A stretch of 64,000 bases of DNA from positions 38,963 to 102,962 of the forward strand of contig DJTE01000020.1 of NCBI GenBank assembly GCA_002439165.1. The letters are read 5' to 3'. Position numbers and translations under genes: made by a program. Every line of letters starts with the position of its first letter. Position 1 is the first letter of the stretch. Below are positions 52,080 to 61,805 of the stretch, in pieces. The DNA is from Chryseobacterium indologenes. GTDB lineage: Bacteria > Bacteroidota > Bacteroidia > Flavobacteriales > Weeksellaceae. The notes beneath the pieces were generated by a model, which saw only the letters and a list, made by a program, of their open reading frames with translations, ran no database searches and was not told where the DNA came from.

Positions 52080-53309
52080 ATGAAATTAATAAGTGTATAT
52101 ACGAGTTCTTTCAAAGGGCTTTCGGAAGAGAGCTGGATGCTGGCACTGGTGATGCTTATTAACCGTGCGGGTTCTATGGTGCTTCCGTTTTTAGGAGTCT
52201 ATATGACGGCCCATCTTCATTTCAGTATTGAAAATTCAGGTATCGTGCTGAGCTTTTTCGGAATAGGATCTGTGCTGGGGTCCTGGCTGGGTGGTATGAT
52301 AACGGATAAGATCGGCGAATACAGGGTACAGAGTCTCAGTCTGCTGCTCAGTGTGCCTTTATTCTGCCTGATCCCGCTTTTTAAGACAGAAGCAGGACTT
52401 GCTGCCATTATTCTGGCTCAGAGTATCGTGAGCGAAATGTTCCGTCCTGCCAATTCCGTAGCGATAACGAAATATGCCAGACCGGAAAATATTACCCGTG
52501 CTTTTTCACTGAACAGGATGGCGGTAAATCTTGGATTTTCCATCGGCCCTGCTCTGGGAGGAATTTTATCCGCGATTTCTTATGAATTCCTGTTCTTCAG
52601 TAATGCACTGGCAGCGTTATTGGCCGGAATACTGTATATTACGTTTTTCAAAAAACGGAATAAACTGGCCGTAAAAGAAACTGAAAAAGCAAAAGAAGCG
52701 ATTGCCGTTAAAAAAGAAAATTCGCCGTACCGCGACCGTAAATTTCTCATTTACTGTTTTTTCTGTATGCTCTTTTCTATGTGTTTTTTCCAGTTATTCA
52801 GTACACTGACCATATTTTATAAAGATACCGCCCATCTGAGCCAGCAGAATATCGGATATATTCTGGGATACAGCGGCTTTCTGATCGTCTTGCTTGAAAT
52901 GGGATTTGTGCAGATCGCAGAAAAATATTTCAGCCTGGCCTTTACCATGCTTCTGGGTACTTTTCTGTGCGGAATTTCTTATGCAATGCTGGCATTCGAT
53001 TATACCATAATTACACTCATCGTTTCTATGACACTTCTCTGTATCGGTGAAATATGGACGCTTCCTTTTATGTCTACCATAACAGCCATGCGTTCGGGAG
53101 AAAATAATAAAGGAGCTTATATGGGGCTCAACGGAATCTCATTCTCTTTAGCCTTTATCTTTACCCCTTATATAGGAACGCTGATTGCCGATAAGCTGGG
53201 TTTCACCATACTCTGGATAGGAACCGGAGTGCTTTCTCTGGGTATTGCCATAGCATTTTATTTTATTGTTCCGTGGATGCTGAAAGTGAAAAAAGAAATT
53301 AAATTATAA
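52080..53309 (+). CDS. MFS transporter (DHA1-like)
   Basis: This encodes 409 residues with about 12 membrane helices. The loop 2-3 motif reads GGMITDKIGEYRVQSLSL and helix 5 has MAVNLGFSIGPALGGIL, as in DHA1 drug exporters of the MdtH/YajR kind. A perfect TAATTTTG -7 element lies at 52044-52051. It is divergent from the AraC gene. Substrate unknown. Confidence 0.88.
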   Translation: MKLISVYTSSFKGLSEESWMLALVMLINRAGSMVLPFLGVYMTAHLHFSIENSGIVLSFFGIGSVLGSWLGGMITDKIGEYRVQSLSLLLSVPLFCLIPLFKTEAGLAAIILAQSIVSEMFRPANSVAITKYARPENITRAFSLNRMAVNLGFSIGPALGGILSAISYEFLFFSNALAALLAGILYITFFKKRNKLAVKETEKAKEAIAVKKENSPYRDRKFLIYCFFCMLFSMCFFQLFSTLTIFYKDTAHLSQQNIGYILGYSGFLIVLLEMGFVQIAEKYFSLAFTMLLGTFLCGISYAMLAFDYTIITLIVSMTLLCIGEIWTLPFMSTITAMRSGENNKGAYMGLNGISFSLAFIFTPYIGTLIADKLGFTILWIGTGVLSLGIAIAFYFIVPWMLKVKKEIKL

Positions 53310-53330
53310 AAGTTTTGTAATTATTAAAAC

Positions 53331-53362
53331 AAGGCTCAAAAGTTTTATTTTAAAGCCTTTTT
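53331..53362 (+). terminator. Weak terminator after the MFS gene
   Basis: Stem AAGGCT / AGCCTT with AAAAGTTTTATTTTA between, followed by TTTTGATTTTT. It may serve both converging genes. Confidence 0.5.
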
Positions 53363-53385
53363 GATTTTTAAATCCTTAAGCAGAC

Positions 53386-54351
53386 TTATTTATTGGAGAT
53401 TACATTTCTTATGATCATTTCCGCATGAATTCTTGAATTCTCTATAAACCAGAGATGGGTATCTTTACCACCGCATACTACGCCGGCAAGATAAAGGTTT
53501 TTGATATTGGTTTCCATCGTTTCAGGATGATAAAGAGGATTCAGGCAGTCGCCCTGCAGTTCGATTCCTGTGTCTCGCAGAAAATCAAAATCCGGAAGAT
53601 AGCCGGTCATGGCGAGTACAAAGTCATTTTCAATCTCATGAATCTCCCCCTGTTTATCCCTAAAACATACCGTGTTTTCAGTGATTTCTGTGATCTCTGA
53701 ATTAAAATAAGCTTTAATACTTCCTTCGGCAATACGGTTCTCAATATCAGGCTTTACCCAGTATTTTACACTGCCGGAAATTTCCGAATGACGGATGATC
53801 ATCGTAACATCAGCGCCCTTACGGTAGGTTTCCAGTGCAGCATCTACTGCGGAATTGCTGGAACCCACAACGGTTACTTTCTGACGGGCGTAAGGATAAG
53901 GCTCCGTATAATAATGCTTTACTTTAGGAAGATGTTCACCGGGAATATTCATCATATTCGGAATGTCATAGAATCCGGTGGCAATAACAACGTTTTTTGC
54001 CCGGTAGGAAGCTTTTGACGTAATTATTTCAAATAAGCCGTCAATTTTGGAAACTTTCAATACCTTTTCATACAGATGAATGTTGATGTTTCTCTGTCTG
54101 GCAATGCCCTGATAGTATTCAAGCGCTTCCTGCCTGCCCGGCTTGGGAGCTGTGGAAATAAAAGGAATTCCGTCTATTTCCAGTTTTTCTGCCGTTGAAA
54201 AGAAACGCATATATAAAGGATAGTGGTAGAGAGAGTTGACGATGGTGCCTTTTTCTATAACAAGACAGGTAAGATCATTTTTTTTGGCTTCAAGCGCACA
54301 GTTCAGTCCGATAGGACCGCCTCCGATAATAAGGATGTCTAAGATTTCCAT
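53386..54351 (-). CDS. ypdA: YpdA family flavin disulfide reductase
   Basis: This encodes 321 residues. FAD binding is in ILIIGGGPIGLNCALEAK, NAD(P)H binding in VVGSSNSAVDAALETYRKGA. The pattern matches YpdA, named bacillithiol disulfide reductase in Bacillota. No redox CxxC is visible, consistent with YpdA rather than thioredoxin reductase. Whether this organism uses bacillithiol cannot be told from the window. It shares a divergent region with a lipoprotein gene, where the tandem heptamer lies. Confidence 0.88.
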   Translation of the reverse strand: MEILDILIIGGGPIGLNCALEAKKNDLTCLVIEKGTIVNSLYHYPLYMRFFSTAEKLEIDGIPFISTAPKPGRQEALEYYQGIARQRNINIHLYEKVLKVSKIDGLFEIITSKASYRAKNVVIATGFYDIPNMMNIPGEHLPKVKHYYTEPYPYARQKVTVVGSSNSAVDAALETYRKGADVTMIIRHSEISGSVKYWVKPDIENRIAEGSIKAYFNSEITEITENTVCFRDKQGEIHEIENDFVLAMTGYLPDFDFLRDTGIELQGDCLNPLYHPETMETNIKNLYLAGVVCGGKDTHLWFIENSRIHAEMIIRNVISNK

Positions 54352-54432
54352 AAAACAAAGGTACGGGTTTAATGGAAAACGGAGGGATAAGGGGGATAGA
54401 TAATAATAGAGGGAGATATAGATAATAGACGA

Positions 54433-54495
54433 ATAGATGATAGATGATAGATGATAGATGATAGATGATAGATGATAGATGATAGATAATAGATG
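54433..54495. repeat. Tandem heptamer repeat (ATAGATG)n
   Basis: Seven perfect ATAGATG units (54433-54481), then ATAGATA and ATAGATG (to 54495). Degenerate GATA-rich sequence lies on both sides. It is in the 251-bp divergent region ypdA/lipoprotein and ends 52 bp before the -33 box of the lipoprotein promoter. Confidence 0.9.
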
Positions 54496-54546
54496 GTAGA
54501 CGGAGAGAGGGTGGATAGGGGAATATTTTGTGATATAGGGTTCAGA

Positions 54547-54573
54547 TTGATATTTATTCTGGCACTAGTTTTG
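54547..54573 (+). promoter_or_regulatory. Promoter of the lipoprotein gene
   Basis: TTG at 54547-54549, 16-bp spacer, TAGTTTTG at 54566-54573 (a full TAnnTTTG). It is 30 bp upstream of the start codon. Confidence 0.55.
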
Positions 54574-54602
54574 GTGCTTTTTATGATTAAAATCAATACA
54601 TT

Positions 54603-55241
54603 ATGAAGAAACTGATTATTCCAATATTGATTACCGGTCTGGCTGTTGCCTGTAAAAAAACGCCTGAAAAGCCGGTCCCAAACGTTATCGATTCTATGGC
54701 GGTGGTACAGGAGAAAAATAAGGAAGCTGCCCAACATAAAACAGATACTTTAGCTTTAAAGAAAGCTAACGATGAAGTGTTGCTGGCTTTGAAAAATAAA
54801 GACTACAAAGCTTTTGCCTCCTATATCCATCCGGAAAAAGGCATCCGTTTTTCAATGTATGCAATGGTAGAACCGAAAGGAGATAAACTGTTTTCCAAAG
54901 CCGACTTTGAGAAGTTTCTGCCTACAAAAACCCTGTTTACCTGGGGCGCAATGGATGGTTCCGGAGATCCGTATAAAGCAACAATCAATGATTATCTTTC
55001 CAAATGGGTTTTCTCTAAAGATTATACAGTCTCTCAGTACTCTGTGAACAGGTTTCAGGCTGGCGGAAATTCACTGAATAATCTGAAAGAAATCTATACC
55101 GGTAACGATTTTACCGAAAACTATATCAAAGGAACGGAGAAAAACGGAGAAATGGACTGGAAAACGATCCGTCTGGTATGGGAAGAATTCCAGGGAAAAT
55201 ATTATCTGGTAGGGGTTGTGAATGACCAGTGGACTATTTAA
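54603..55241 (+). CDS. Hypothetical lipoprotein
   Basis: This encodes 212 residues. The signal peptide ends at a lipobox (GLAVAC). A helical linker (QEKNKEAAQHKTDTLALKK) precedes a domain of alternating strands with FASYIHPEKGIRFSMYA and MDWKTIRLVWEEFQGKYYLVG, resembling periplasmic nuclear-transport-factor-like folds. Lipid-anchored; function unknown. It follows a tandem heptamer tract whose copy number could affect its promoter. Confidence 0.75.
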   Translation: MKKLIIPILITGLAVACKKTPEKPVPNVIDSMAVVQEKNKEAAQHKTDTLALKKANDEVLLALKNKDYKAFASYIHPEKGIRFSMYAMVEPKGDKLFSKADFEKFLPTKTLFTWGAMDGSGDPYKATINDYLSKWVFSKDYTVSQYSVNRFQAGGNSLNNLKEIYTGNDFTENYIKGTEKNGEMDWKTIRLVWEEFQGKYYLVGVVNDQWTI

Positions 55242-55605
55242 TTTAGAAGAGGAAGCTGGAAGAACGAAGTTATGGAGGTCATTAATCATAAATTCACGTC
55301 TTTTTAAAGCTTGTGAACATTGATGCTGAAAATTTTCCGTGAAAGATTATGTACTGATTACAGATTTTTCTAAAGCAAAGGCACATTTATAGGCAATGTT
55401 GATTTTAGGAGGTAAGATAAGAATCAACGGAGCCGATTCAATGAAGCTTACGTATAACCATATAGCTTCATCAGCGATAAAGGCGCATCACCTTGCCCAC
55501 TTAAAATAAAGCGGAATTATTCATCAACTTTGCGTTATTTTGTAGCGGCTTTCAATGTCTATAACTAAAAGTAACTCCAGCTTCCGGCATTTATCTCTGT
55601 TTCAA
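55242..55605. other. 364-bp intergenic region with two CTTCCAGCTTCC repeat copies
   Basis: Repeat copy 4 (55251-55275, opposite orientation) begins next to the lipoprotein stop, and copy 5 (55573-55587) precedes the stop of the glycosyltransferase. Between them are AT-rich stretches and a candidate hairpin ATGAAGCTTACGTATAACCATATAGCTTCAT near 55440-55471. No coding frame is supported. Confidence 0.5.
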
Positions 55606-56892
55606 TTATAATATTTCAGCCAGTTTTCCGGTAAGGTTTCTTCTGGAGAACTGTTCAATATTCCGGGTATTGTCGGAAAGATTGCCCTGTTTCCACAGTT
55701 CAAACTTTTCAAGGATGAAATTTTTTACCCTTTCAGAATCATGATAGCTGAAATGTTTTCCTGCACCGGTTTCATTCAGAATCCTGGAAACGTCTGCGTC
55801 TTCAGGGCCGAAAGATATGATCTGTTTTCCGGAAGCAAGGTATTCAAATATTTTTCCCGGGATAATTCCTTTCGAAGACTCATTCGGAAAATTCGTAATC
55901 AGCAGTAAAGAGGATTTTTCCATTTCCTCTACCGCTTTGTCGTGAGACAGATAACCGAGATTCAGGATATGATTTTTCAGTTCGCCGGATTCAAGGTTCT
56001 GAAGGATCCTGTCATCTACTCTTCCCGCAAACTTCAGCGTAAAGTTTCGGGCAAATTCCGGATTTTCCTTAACCAGTGAGGTTAGTGATTTCCAGAGGTT
56101 TTCGGGATTCCGGAGCTGTTCAAGAACACCGATGTAACTTAAGGTGAAATTCTCACTGCCCGTTTCACTGATCTTTTTTGTACTGTCTGTTTCATCAAAT
56201 CCGTTCGTGATGCATACAGCATTAGCACCTGCTTTTCTGAAGTTTTCAGCATCTGTATAGCTGGTGGCAAGAGTGATATCTGCGGTCTTAAAAACAGTAC
56301 TTTCAAGAAGTCTGTGTTTTCTGTCGGAACTTTTGGTGAGTTTCAGATGTTTATAATAGGAAATCTCTGTCCACGGATCACGGAAATCAGCGATCCACTT
56401 GATACCGGGAAGTTTCTTTTTCAGCCCTAAACCGATCAGGTGCAGGGAATGTGGTGGTCCGGAAGTGACTACAACATCTATTTTATTTTCTTTTAAATAC
56501 TGTTCCAGAAATTTAATGGAAGGTTTCACCCAGAATACCCTGGCATCCGGAATAAAAAAGTTACCTCTTACCCAGATGGAAAGCCTGGATTTCCAAGTTT
56601 GGTTTTTACCGACATCGAATTGTCCGGCTTTGAATTTTTTGTTGCTTTTGTTAAGTTTTTCAGCCAGCTGGTAAGGTTCCCATATCTTGGTTTTTACCAT
56701 CTCAATGTTTTGGGGAACATCTTTCAGAAGGCTTTCGTCTACCAGAGGATAGCTTGGATTTTCCGGAGTGTAAATCACCGGATTCCAGCCGAAATCCGGA
56801 AGATATTTGGCAAACTTCAGCCACCTCTGAACACCAGGACCTCCCGCGGGAGGCCAGTAATAGGTGATGATCAGTATTTTCTTTGGTTCCAT
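55606..56892 (-). CDS. Glycosyltransferase, family 4-like
   Basis: This encodes 428 residues. The start ILIITYYWPPAGGPGVQRWL is typical of GT4 enzymes in Bacteroidota surface-polysaccharide or exopolysaccharide synthesis. The donor-site region is IIPGKIFEYLASGKQIISFG with the conserved Glu. GT-B fold, cytoplasmic or membrane-associated, sugar unknown. It lies 33 bp past the stop of the YfhO-family gene on the same strand, so the two may act in one envelope pathway. Confidence 0.88.
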   Translation of the reverse strand: MEPKKILIITYYWPPAGGPGVQRWLKFAKYLPDFGWNPVIYTPENPSYPLVDESLLKDVPQNIEMVKTKIWEPYQLAEKLNKSNKKFKAGQFDVGKNQTWKSRLSIWVRGNFFIPDARVFWVKPSIKFLEQYLKENKIDVVVTSGPPHSLHLIGLGLKKKLPGIKWIADFRDPWTEISYYKHLKLTKSSDRKHRLLESTVFKTADITLATSYTDAENFRKAGANAVCITNGFDETDSTKKISETGSENFTLSYIGVLEQLRNPENLWKSLTSLVKENPEFARNFTLKFAGRVDDRILQNLESGELKNHILNLGYLSHDKAVEEMEKSSLLLITNFPNESSKGIIPGKIFEYLASGKQIISFGPEDADVSRILNETGAGKHFSYHDSERVKNFILEKFELWKQGNLSDNTRNIEQFSRRNLTGKLAEIL

Positions 56893-56925
56893 TAATTTTG
56901 AACAGTAAACCTTAAACTTTGAATA

Positions 56926-59466
56926 TTAAACCGTTTTTACAGCCTGTTCTTCCTGTTTTTTATTTTTATTCATCCAGAAAATTCCGAATGCACTCAGCGC
57001 GATAAACAGTCCGAAACACAGTAATGAAAGCCATTTTCCTTTTTCGATTACTTCAGGCTCAAAAACCATTCTGATCTGGTGTTTTCCTGCCGGAACGTGT
57101 ACCGCACGTAAAAGATAATCGGCTTTGATATAAGGAACTTCTTTTTCGTCTACAAAAACTTTCCAGCCATGAGGGTAATAGATTTCGGAGAAAACCGCCA
57201 GCTGAGGTGTTTTTGATTCAGCTTTAAATTCAAGTTCATTCGGCTGATATTTCGTAAGATTGATAAATGCAGTGGAATCTGCCTGAATCTGTTTTCCGTT
57301 GAAGTACTCCTTGTCGGAAGCAGCAATAACAGCCGTTTTTTTGCTGTCGATCACTCCAATGGATTTGATCTCTTCATCAGGGGTATTCACAAATTTAAGG
57401 TCACTTACAAACCATGCATTTCCGTTGGCTTTGGCGTTCGGCATAGCCTGAGGTTCTTCAGGTCCGCCTACCACCCAGTATTTGGCATTAAGAAGGTTAA
57501 GGATATTCGGAACTTTTACCGAATCCATTACCTGAAAGTATTCATTGATCACATCATCATATCTTCTCAGTTTTACCGCGTGGTAACCTCCGATGGAAGA
57601 TTTGAAATAAGAGGTATTGGTCTCACTGAATGTTCCTAAAATATTGTTGAAAATTCTGTAATGCGTTTTATCTTTTTCAGCAATGGTCTCAAGGGTTTTG
57701 TTCACATTCACACTGCTCAGGATGGATCCTAAATTCGGATTCTGTTGAACCTTTTCAGCCAGCAGGTCTGAGCTTTCTGTCTGGAACGGATTTTCAGCAA
57801 AAACCTTGTCTACATAGTTCTCGTCGTTCAGATAACGTTTGTTTACCGTCCACAGATCAAATAAACTTACCACTCCGATAATGATGAGTGCAATATTCTG
57901 ATTAAGCTTCTGCTTCATGGTCATAAACAGGACAGCTGCTGTAATTCCTACATAGACCAGTGCTTTTAAGGCATCTGCTCTGAATAACTTATATCTTTCA
58001 CCGGAAAGATAATCCAGAAGGAAAGGAGGAAAGTAGGTTCTTTCACTTTCCGTAGTGAATCCAAGCAGGGATTTTCCGAAGATTAAAAGGATAAGAATCA
58101 GACCTAAAGTGCCGCCACTTACGTAAAGAAGGATTTTCTTTTTGTATTCTTCCGTTAATTTCTCATCCGTAAAGAATCTGTAAAGTCCGATTATGGCAAT
58201 CAGAGGGAATAATAATTCTACCACCACCAGTATAGAAGACGGTGCTCTGAACTTGCTGTAAAAAGGGACATGATCTATAAAGAAATCGGATAAAGGCAGG
58301 AAATTACTTCCCCAGGCCAGTAAAATCGTAAGGATAGAAGCTTTTAAGATCCAGTATCTGTATTTTTTCGAAGCAAAGAAGAATCCTAAAAGAGCGAGGA
58401 AGCATACCACTGCACCCTGATAGGCCGGCCCTGAAGTTCCCGGCTGGTCTCCCCAGTAGGTTACCCCGTTGAACCCTTTGGAAATTCTGTCCATTTCAGC
58501 CTGTGACCCTACATTCTCCTGGATAAGCTCCTGAACTCTGTTCATGATTTCTTTTCCTTCAGGCTCCTGGCTTCCTCCTCCCATTAATCTCGGGATAAAA
58601 AGATTAAGGGTTTCCAGCTTCCCATAACTCCACATCAGAATGCTGGTCTTGTCCATTCCTGATTTTCCTGAAGTATGGCTGTCGTTGGTCAAAATCTGTT
58701 TTCCACGAACTGTTTCCTTAATATATTCAGAATTGGCCATGATCCTTTGTGAGTTCATTCCCACACCAATGATGCAGGAGGCTGCAACAATTCCGGACGA
58801 AATAAGGAAATGCTTTAACGGGGTTTTCTTCAGGATCACTCTGGTCAGTTCGGACAGGAATAAAAATCCTAAAGCAATGAACAGATAATAGGTCATCTGA
58901 GGGTGATTGGCCGCGATCTGAAGACCCATAAACAGGGTAGTGGCAATGAATCCCCAGATATACTGTTTCCTGATGTAAACCAGTAAAATTCCGGCCAGAA
59001 GCGGCGCGAAATACTCAATGGTGTTCACTTTACCGTTATGTCCGGCTGCTATAATAATGTAAAAATAGGTGGAAAGTCCGAAGAAAGTGGCTCCGAGGAG
59101 CGCATATTTCCAGTTTCTGACGGCCACCATTCCAAGAAAGAAGAATCCGGCGAAAAGCAGGAACAGATAATTAACCGGCCTGGGAAGGAAGTTCAGGTAC
59201 CTGTCGATCTGTTTGATGATGTCGCCTTTGAACTGGCTTCCCATCTGATAGGTTGGCATTCCGCCAAACATGGAATCACTCCAGTAGGTTTCTTTTCCGG
59301 TATCAGCTCTGTAATCCAGAAGTTCTTTTGCTCCCCCTCTGTACTGCACAATATCATGCTGGAAGAGCTGTTTTCCTGAAAAAACAGGAGTGGAATATAA
59401 AAATGCTAAAACTATAAATACAACTAATGAAATTGCAATATAAATTAAGTTTTTATTTTTAGCCAT
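56926..59466 (-). CDS. YfhO family polytopic membrane protein
   Basis: This encodes 846 residues. Twelve or so membrane helices (LIYIAISLVVFIVLAFLYST first) surround periplasmic loops, ending with a C-terminal strand-rich domain and helix (LSLLCFGLFIALSAFGIFW). YfhO proteins are related to GT-C lipid-linked sugar transferases; in Gram-positive bacteria they glycosylate teichoic acid. A role in glycolipid or O-antigen modification is plausible next to a GT4 gene. No specific substrate can be read. Confidence 0.85.
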   Translation of the reverse strand: MAKNKNLIYIAISLVVFIVLAFLYSTPVFSGKQLFQHDIVQYRGGAKELLDYRADTGKETYWSDSMFGGMPTYQMGSQFKGDIIKQIDRYLNFLPRPVNYLFLLFAGFFFLGMVAVRNWKYALLGATFFGLSTYFYIIIAAGHNGKVNTIEYFAPLLAGILLVYIRKQYIWGFIATTLFMGLQIAANHPQMTYYLFIALGFLFLSELTRVILKKTPLKHFLISSGIVAASCIIGVGMNSQRIMANSEYIKETVRGKQILTNDSHTSGKSGMDKTSILMWSYGKLETLNLFIPRLMGGGSQEPEGKEIMNRVQELIQENVGSQAEMDRISKGFNGVTYWGDQPGTSGPAYQGAVVCFLALLGFFFASKKYRYWILKASILTILLAWGSNFLPLSDFFIDHVPFYSKFRAPSSILVVVELLFPLIAIIGLYRFFTDEKLTEEYKKKILLYVSGGTLGLILILLIFGKSLLGFTTESERTYFPPFLLDYLSGERYKLFRADALKALVYVGITAAVLFMTMKQKLNQNIALIIIGVVSLFDLWTVNKRYLNDENYVDKVFAENPFQTESSDLLAEKVQQNPNLGSILSSVNVNKTLETIAEKDKTHYRIFNNILGTFSETNTSYFKSSIGGYHAVKLRRYDDVINEYFQVMDSVKVPNILNLLNAKYWVVGGPEEPQAMPNAKANGNAWFVSDLKFVNTPDEEIKSIGVIDSKKTAVIAASDKEYFNGKQIQADSTAFINLTKYQPNELEFKAESKTPQLAVFSEIYYPHGWKVFVDEKEVPYIKADYLLRAVHVPAGKHQIRMVFEPEVIEKGKWLSLLCFGLFIALSAFGIFWMNKNKKQEEQAVKTV

Positions 59467-59497
59467 GCTGGTTATTATCTTTTATTTCTTGGAATTT

Positions 59498-59728
59498 TTA
59501 CCTTTTGTCATTATTTTCTTTTACCTCTTCATAATCCACTGTTTCTGCGTCCCAACTGACGCTCTGTCCGGATTTTTTATTCAGGTTGATGATCTCCTGC
59601 TGTGAGCTGTTATTTTCATTGTTGTTGAACCTGTAACTGTAAAAGGTTTTAAAGAAAATCCTTTTCAGAATATTCCATACAAAGAAGAGAACAATTGCAA
59701 TAAGTACCAGCTCAAGAATCTTTAGCAT
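59498..59728 (-). CDS. DUF4834 family small membrane protein
   Basis: This encodes 76 residues. One N-terminal membrane helix (LELVLIAIVLFFVWNIL) is followed by a cytosolic tail with NNNENNSSQQEIINLNKK. The pattern fits DUF4834. It is 31 bp upstream of the YfhO gene on the same strand and probably shares its transcript. Role unknown. Confidence 0.75.
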   Translation of the reverse strand: MLKILELVLIAIVLFFVWNILKRIFFKTFYSYRFNNNENNSSQQEIINLNKKSGQSVSWDAETVDYEEVKENNDKR

Positions 59729-59847
59729 AATAAATGATATTTAAGGTTTTACATTTAAAGTTTCAAGTTGTTTGATGAAGGTACTTTTACAGCATCTTCA
59801 ATTTCTCAGACTCCCAATGCCTCAAACTTATTTACTCGGTTATTTAA

Positions 59848-60891
59848 TTATTTGGAAGTAGGATTTACCATTACAGAAGAGTTGGAAACATTACTCATCG
59901 ACTGAGACTGTTTACCATCTGAAATGGTCTCGACCTGAGAGGTTTTCACACTGATATTCTGATTGTTGATCCATCCTGAGCTTTGGTCGAACTTGATCGT
60001 CCCGTTTTGGGTAAGCTCACTGCTCAGGCTGTGGGTGATCGGTCCCTGTGTTTTCTTTTCTGTTTTTTTAGGAATTCCTCCGGTTACTGAAATTTCAGCT
60101 GTTCCGTTTCCTACACTTTTCAGAATATAGTTCGAAGTTACTTTGATATTTCCGCCTGCATCTTCAGAAGTCGTCCATTTTTCACCAATCTTAACTCCTT
60201 TTTTCGGAATAATGGTGAGGTTTTTGGTGAACTGGTCTTTTAATACCTTTTCATTGAATGTTTCTTTAAGGCTGGCTACCACACTTGCTTTCTGGTTGGC
60301 ATCTTTTAGAAGTGTTCCCGCGGCATCGGATACTTTTTTATAAACGGCATCAAAACCTGTAATGGAAAGTACATTCCCTTTGTCATCCATCTTCATATTC
60401 AGTTTGTTTCCGGTAAGGGCTTTATTGATATTCCAGATCATTTTAAGATCATCTTCTTTCGGGATCGGAAGCTTGGTGTCTACTACAATAGTTTTTCCCT
60501 GAGCAGTCTGTGAGCTTCTTTTGGATACCAGGTTAAGAGTCATATCATATACATTCCCTTTTACATCATTCACAATGAAGTTCATTTCGTCGGTAGATTC
60601 GCTGGTAGCTGTGATTGATTTACCCTGGGGATCGGTCATCGTTTTTACATCTCTCTGGTACGTGGTAAGAGGATATGTTTTTCCTTTTTCCAGCTTGAAG
60701 GTCTGTGTGAAAACTCCTGCGGAATCTTTAATGGCTGGATTTTCAGCTACTTTGGCCACAGAGTCAGCCGGAACTTCTATGGTTACTGTTTTTCCGGTTT
60801 TAGGATCTACCTTAGTGATGGTTGCTGTTTCTTTTTTACATGAAACAAGAGCTATTGATGATATTAATGCCAGTGCTGCTACGTTTTTCAT
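59848..60891 (-). CDS. DUF6263 family lipoprotein
   Basis: This encodes 347 residues from ATG 60891; a longer frame to 60942 lacks a signal peptide. The signal peptide ends at lipobox IALVSC. Then KKETATITKVDPKTGKTVTI and a long beta-rich domain (KLEKGKTYPLTTYQRDVKTM, EKWTTSEDAGGNIKVTSNY, GGIPKKTEKKT). This matches DUF6263. The protein is lipid-anchored in the periplasm or on the outer membrane. No enzyme motif is seen. It is downstream of rlmB on the same strand. Confidence 0.78.
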   Translation of the reverse strand: MKNVAALALISSIALVSCKKETATITKVDPKTGKTVTIEVPADSVAKVAENPAIKDSAGVFTQTFKLEKGKTYPLTTYQRDVKTMTDPQGKSITATSESTDEMNFIVNDVKGNVYDMTLNLVSKRSSQTAQGKTIVVDTKLPIPKEDDLKMIWNINKALTGNKLNMKMDDKGNVLSITGFDAVYKKVSDAAGTLLKDANQKASVVASLKETFNEKVLKDQFTKNLTIIPKKGVKIGEKWTTSEDAGGNIKVTSNYILKSVGNGTAEISVTGGIPKKTEKKTQGPITHSLSSELTQNGTIKFDQSSGWINNQNISVKTSQVETISDGKQSQSMSNVSNSSVMVNPTSK

Positions 60892-60943
60892 TTGAATTTT
60901 TTTAAATTTTACTACGCTTTTATTTTTTCGGGGAAGAAACATG

Positions 60944-61690
60944 CTAAATCTGTACCGTTGTCATTTTCTGTCTTACAGCTTCGTATAAGATCGCTCCGCA
61001 GGCAACAGAAACATTCAGAGACTGTGTTTTCCCTTCAATAGGAAGTTTTATTTTTTCATCCGAGTGATGCAGGACTTCTTTGGAAATCCCGGTTTCTTCA
61101 TTTCCCATAACAAGGGCACACGGCTCGGTGAAATTTACATCATAGATCAGTTTTTGTGCTTTTTCAGTCGCTGCAAATACTGAAATCCCGCTCTGCTGAA
61201 GAAAGTCTACGGCATGAGCCAGATTGGCTTCCTTACAGATTTTGATATTATAAATGGCTCCCGCCGAAGTTTTAATCGCATCGGAGTTGATAGGGGCTGC
61301 CCCTTTTTCAGGAATAATCACTGCATCTACGCCTACACATTCTGCCGTTCTGCAGATCGCTCCGAAGTTTCTTACATCGGTAAGTCTGTCCAGAATCAGT
61401 AAAAAAGGAGTTTTCCCTTCTTCAAATAACTGTGGAACAACATCTTCTATCTTATGAAAAGGAACATCTGAAATAAAAGCTACCACCCCCTGGTGGTTTT
61501 TTCTGGTAAATCGGTTCAGCTTTTCTACCGGAACATAATTGGGACGGATTTTATTTTTGGCCAAAACTGCTTTCAGCTCAGCATAAATAGGACCCTGAAG
61601 TGCATTCTGCACAAAGATCTTGTCAATCGTTTTTCCCGCTTCAATTGCTTCAATTACGGGACGCAGCCCGAAAATAAAATCGTCTTTCAT
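60944..61690 (-). CDS. rlmB: 23S rRNA (guanosine-2'-O)-methyltransferase, RlmB/TrmH type
   Basis: This encodes 248 residues. The N-terminal RNA-binding part starts DFIFGLRPVIEAIEAGK, typical of RlmB. The SPOUT motifs are RNFGAICRTAECVGVDAVI, ALVMGNEETGISKEV and LPIEGKTQSLNVSVACGAIL, which build the AdoMet-binding knot. It methylates G2251 of 23S rRNA (E. coli numbering). Monofunctional; upstream of the DUF6263 gene. Confidence 0.93.
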   Translation of the reverse strand: MKDDFIFGLRPVIEAIEAGKTIDKIFVQNALQGPIYAELKAVLAKNKIRPNYVPVEKLNRFTRKNHQGVVAFISDVPFHKIEDVVPQLFEEGKTPFLLILDRLTDVRNFGAICRTAECVGVDAVIIPEKGAAPINSDAIKTSAGAIYNIKICKEANLAHAVDFLQQSGISVFAATEKAQKLIYDVNFTEPCALVMGNEETGISKEVLHHSDEKIKLPIEGKTQSLNVSVACGAILYEAVRQKMTTVQI

Positions 61691-61805
61691 TAAAGTTTAT
61701 TAATTAATTATATAGTGAGTTGTTAATGGTGAATTTTACTTGGTAAGTCAGTAGGGCTTTAATGTAGAATTGACATTTGACCATTGACCAGCGAAGCATA
61801 ATTCA

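Noticed and set aside
54369..54737. 122-residue minus-strand frame with IYHLSS repeats
   Set aside because: The repeats are a translation of the ATAGATG tandem tract, and the frame overlaps the real lipoprotein gene.
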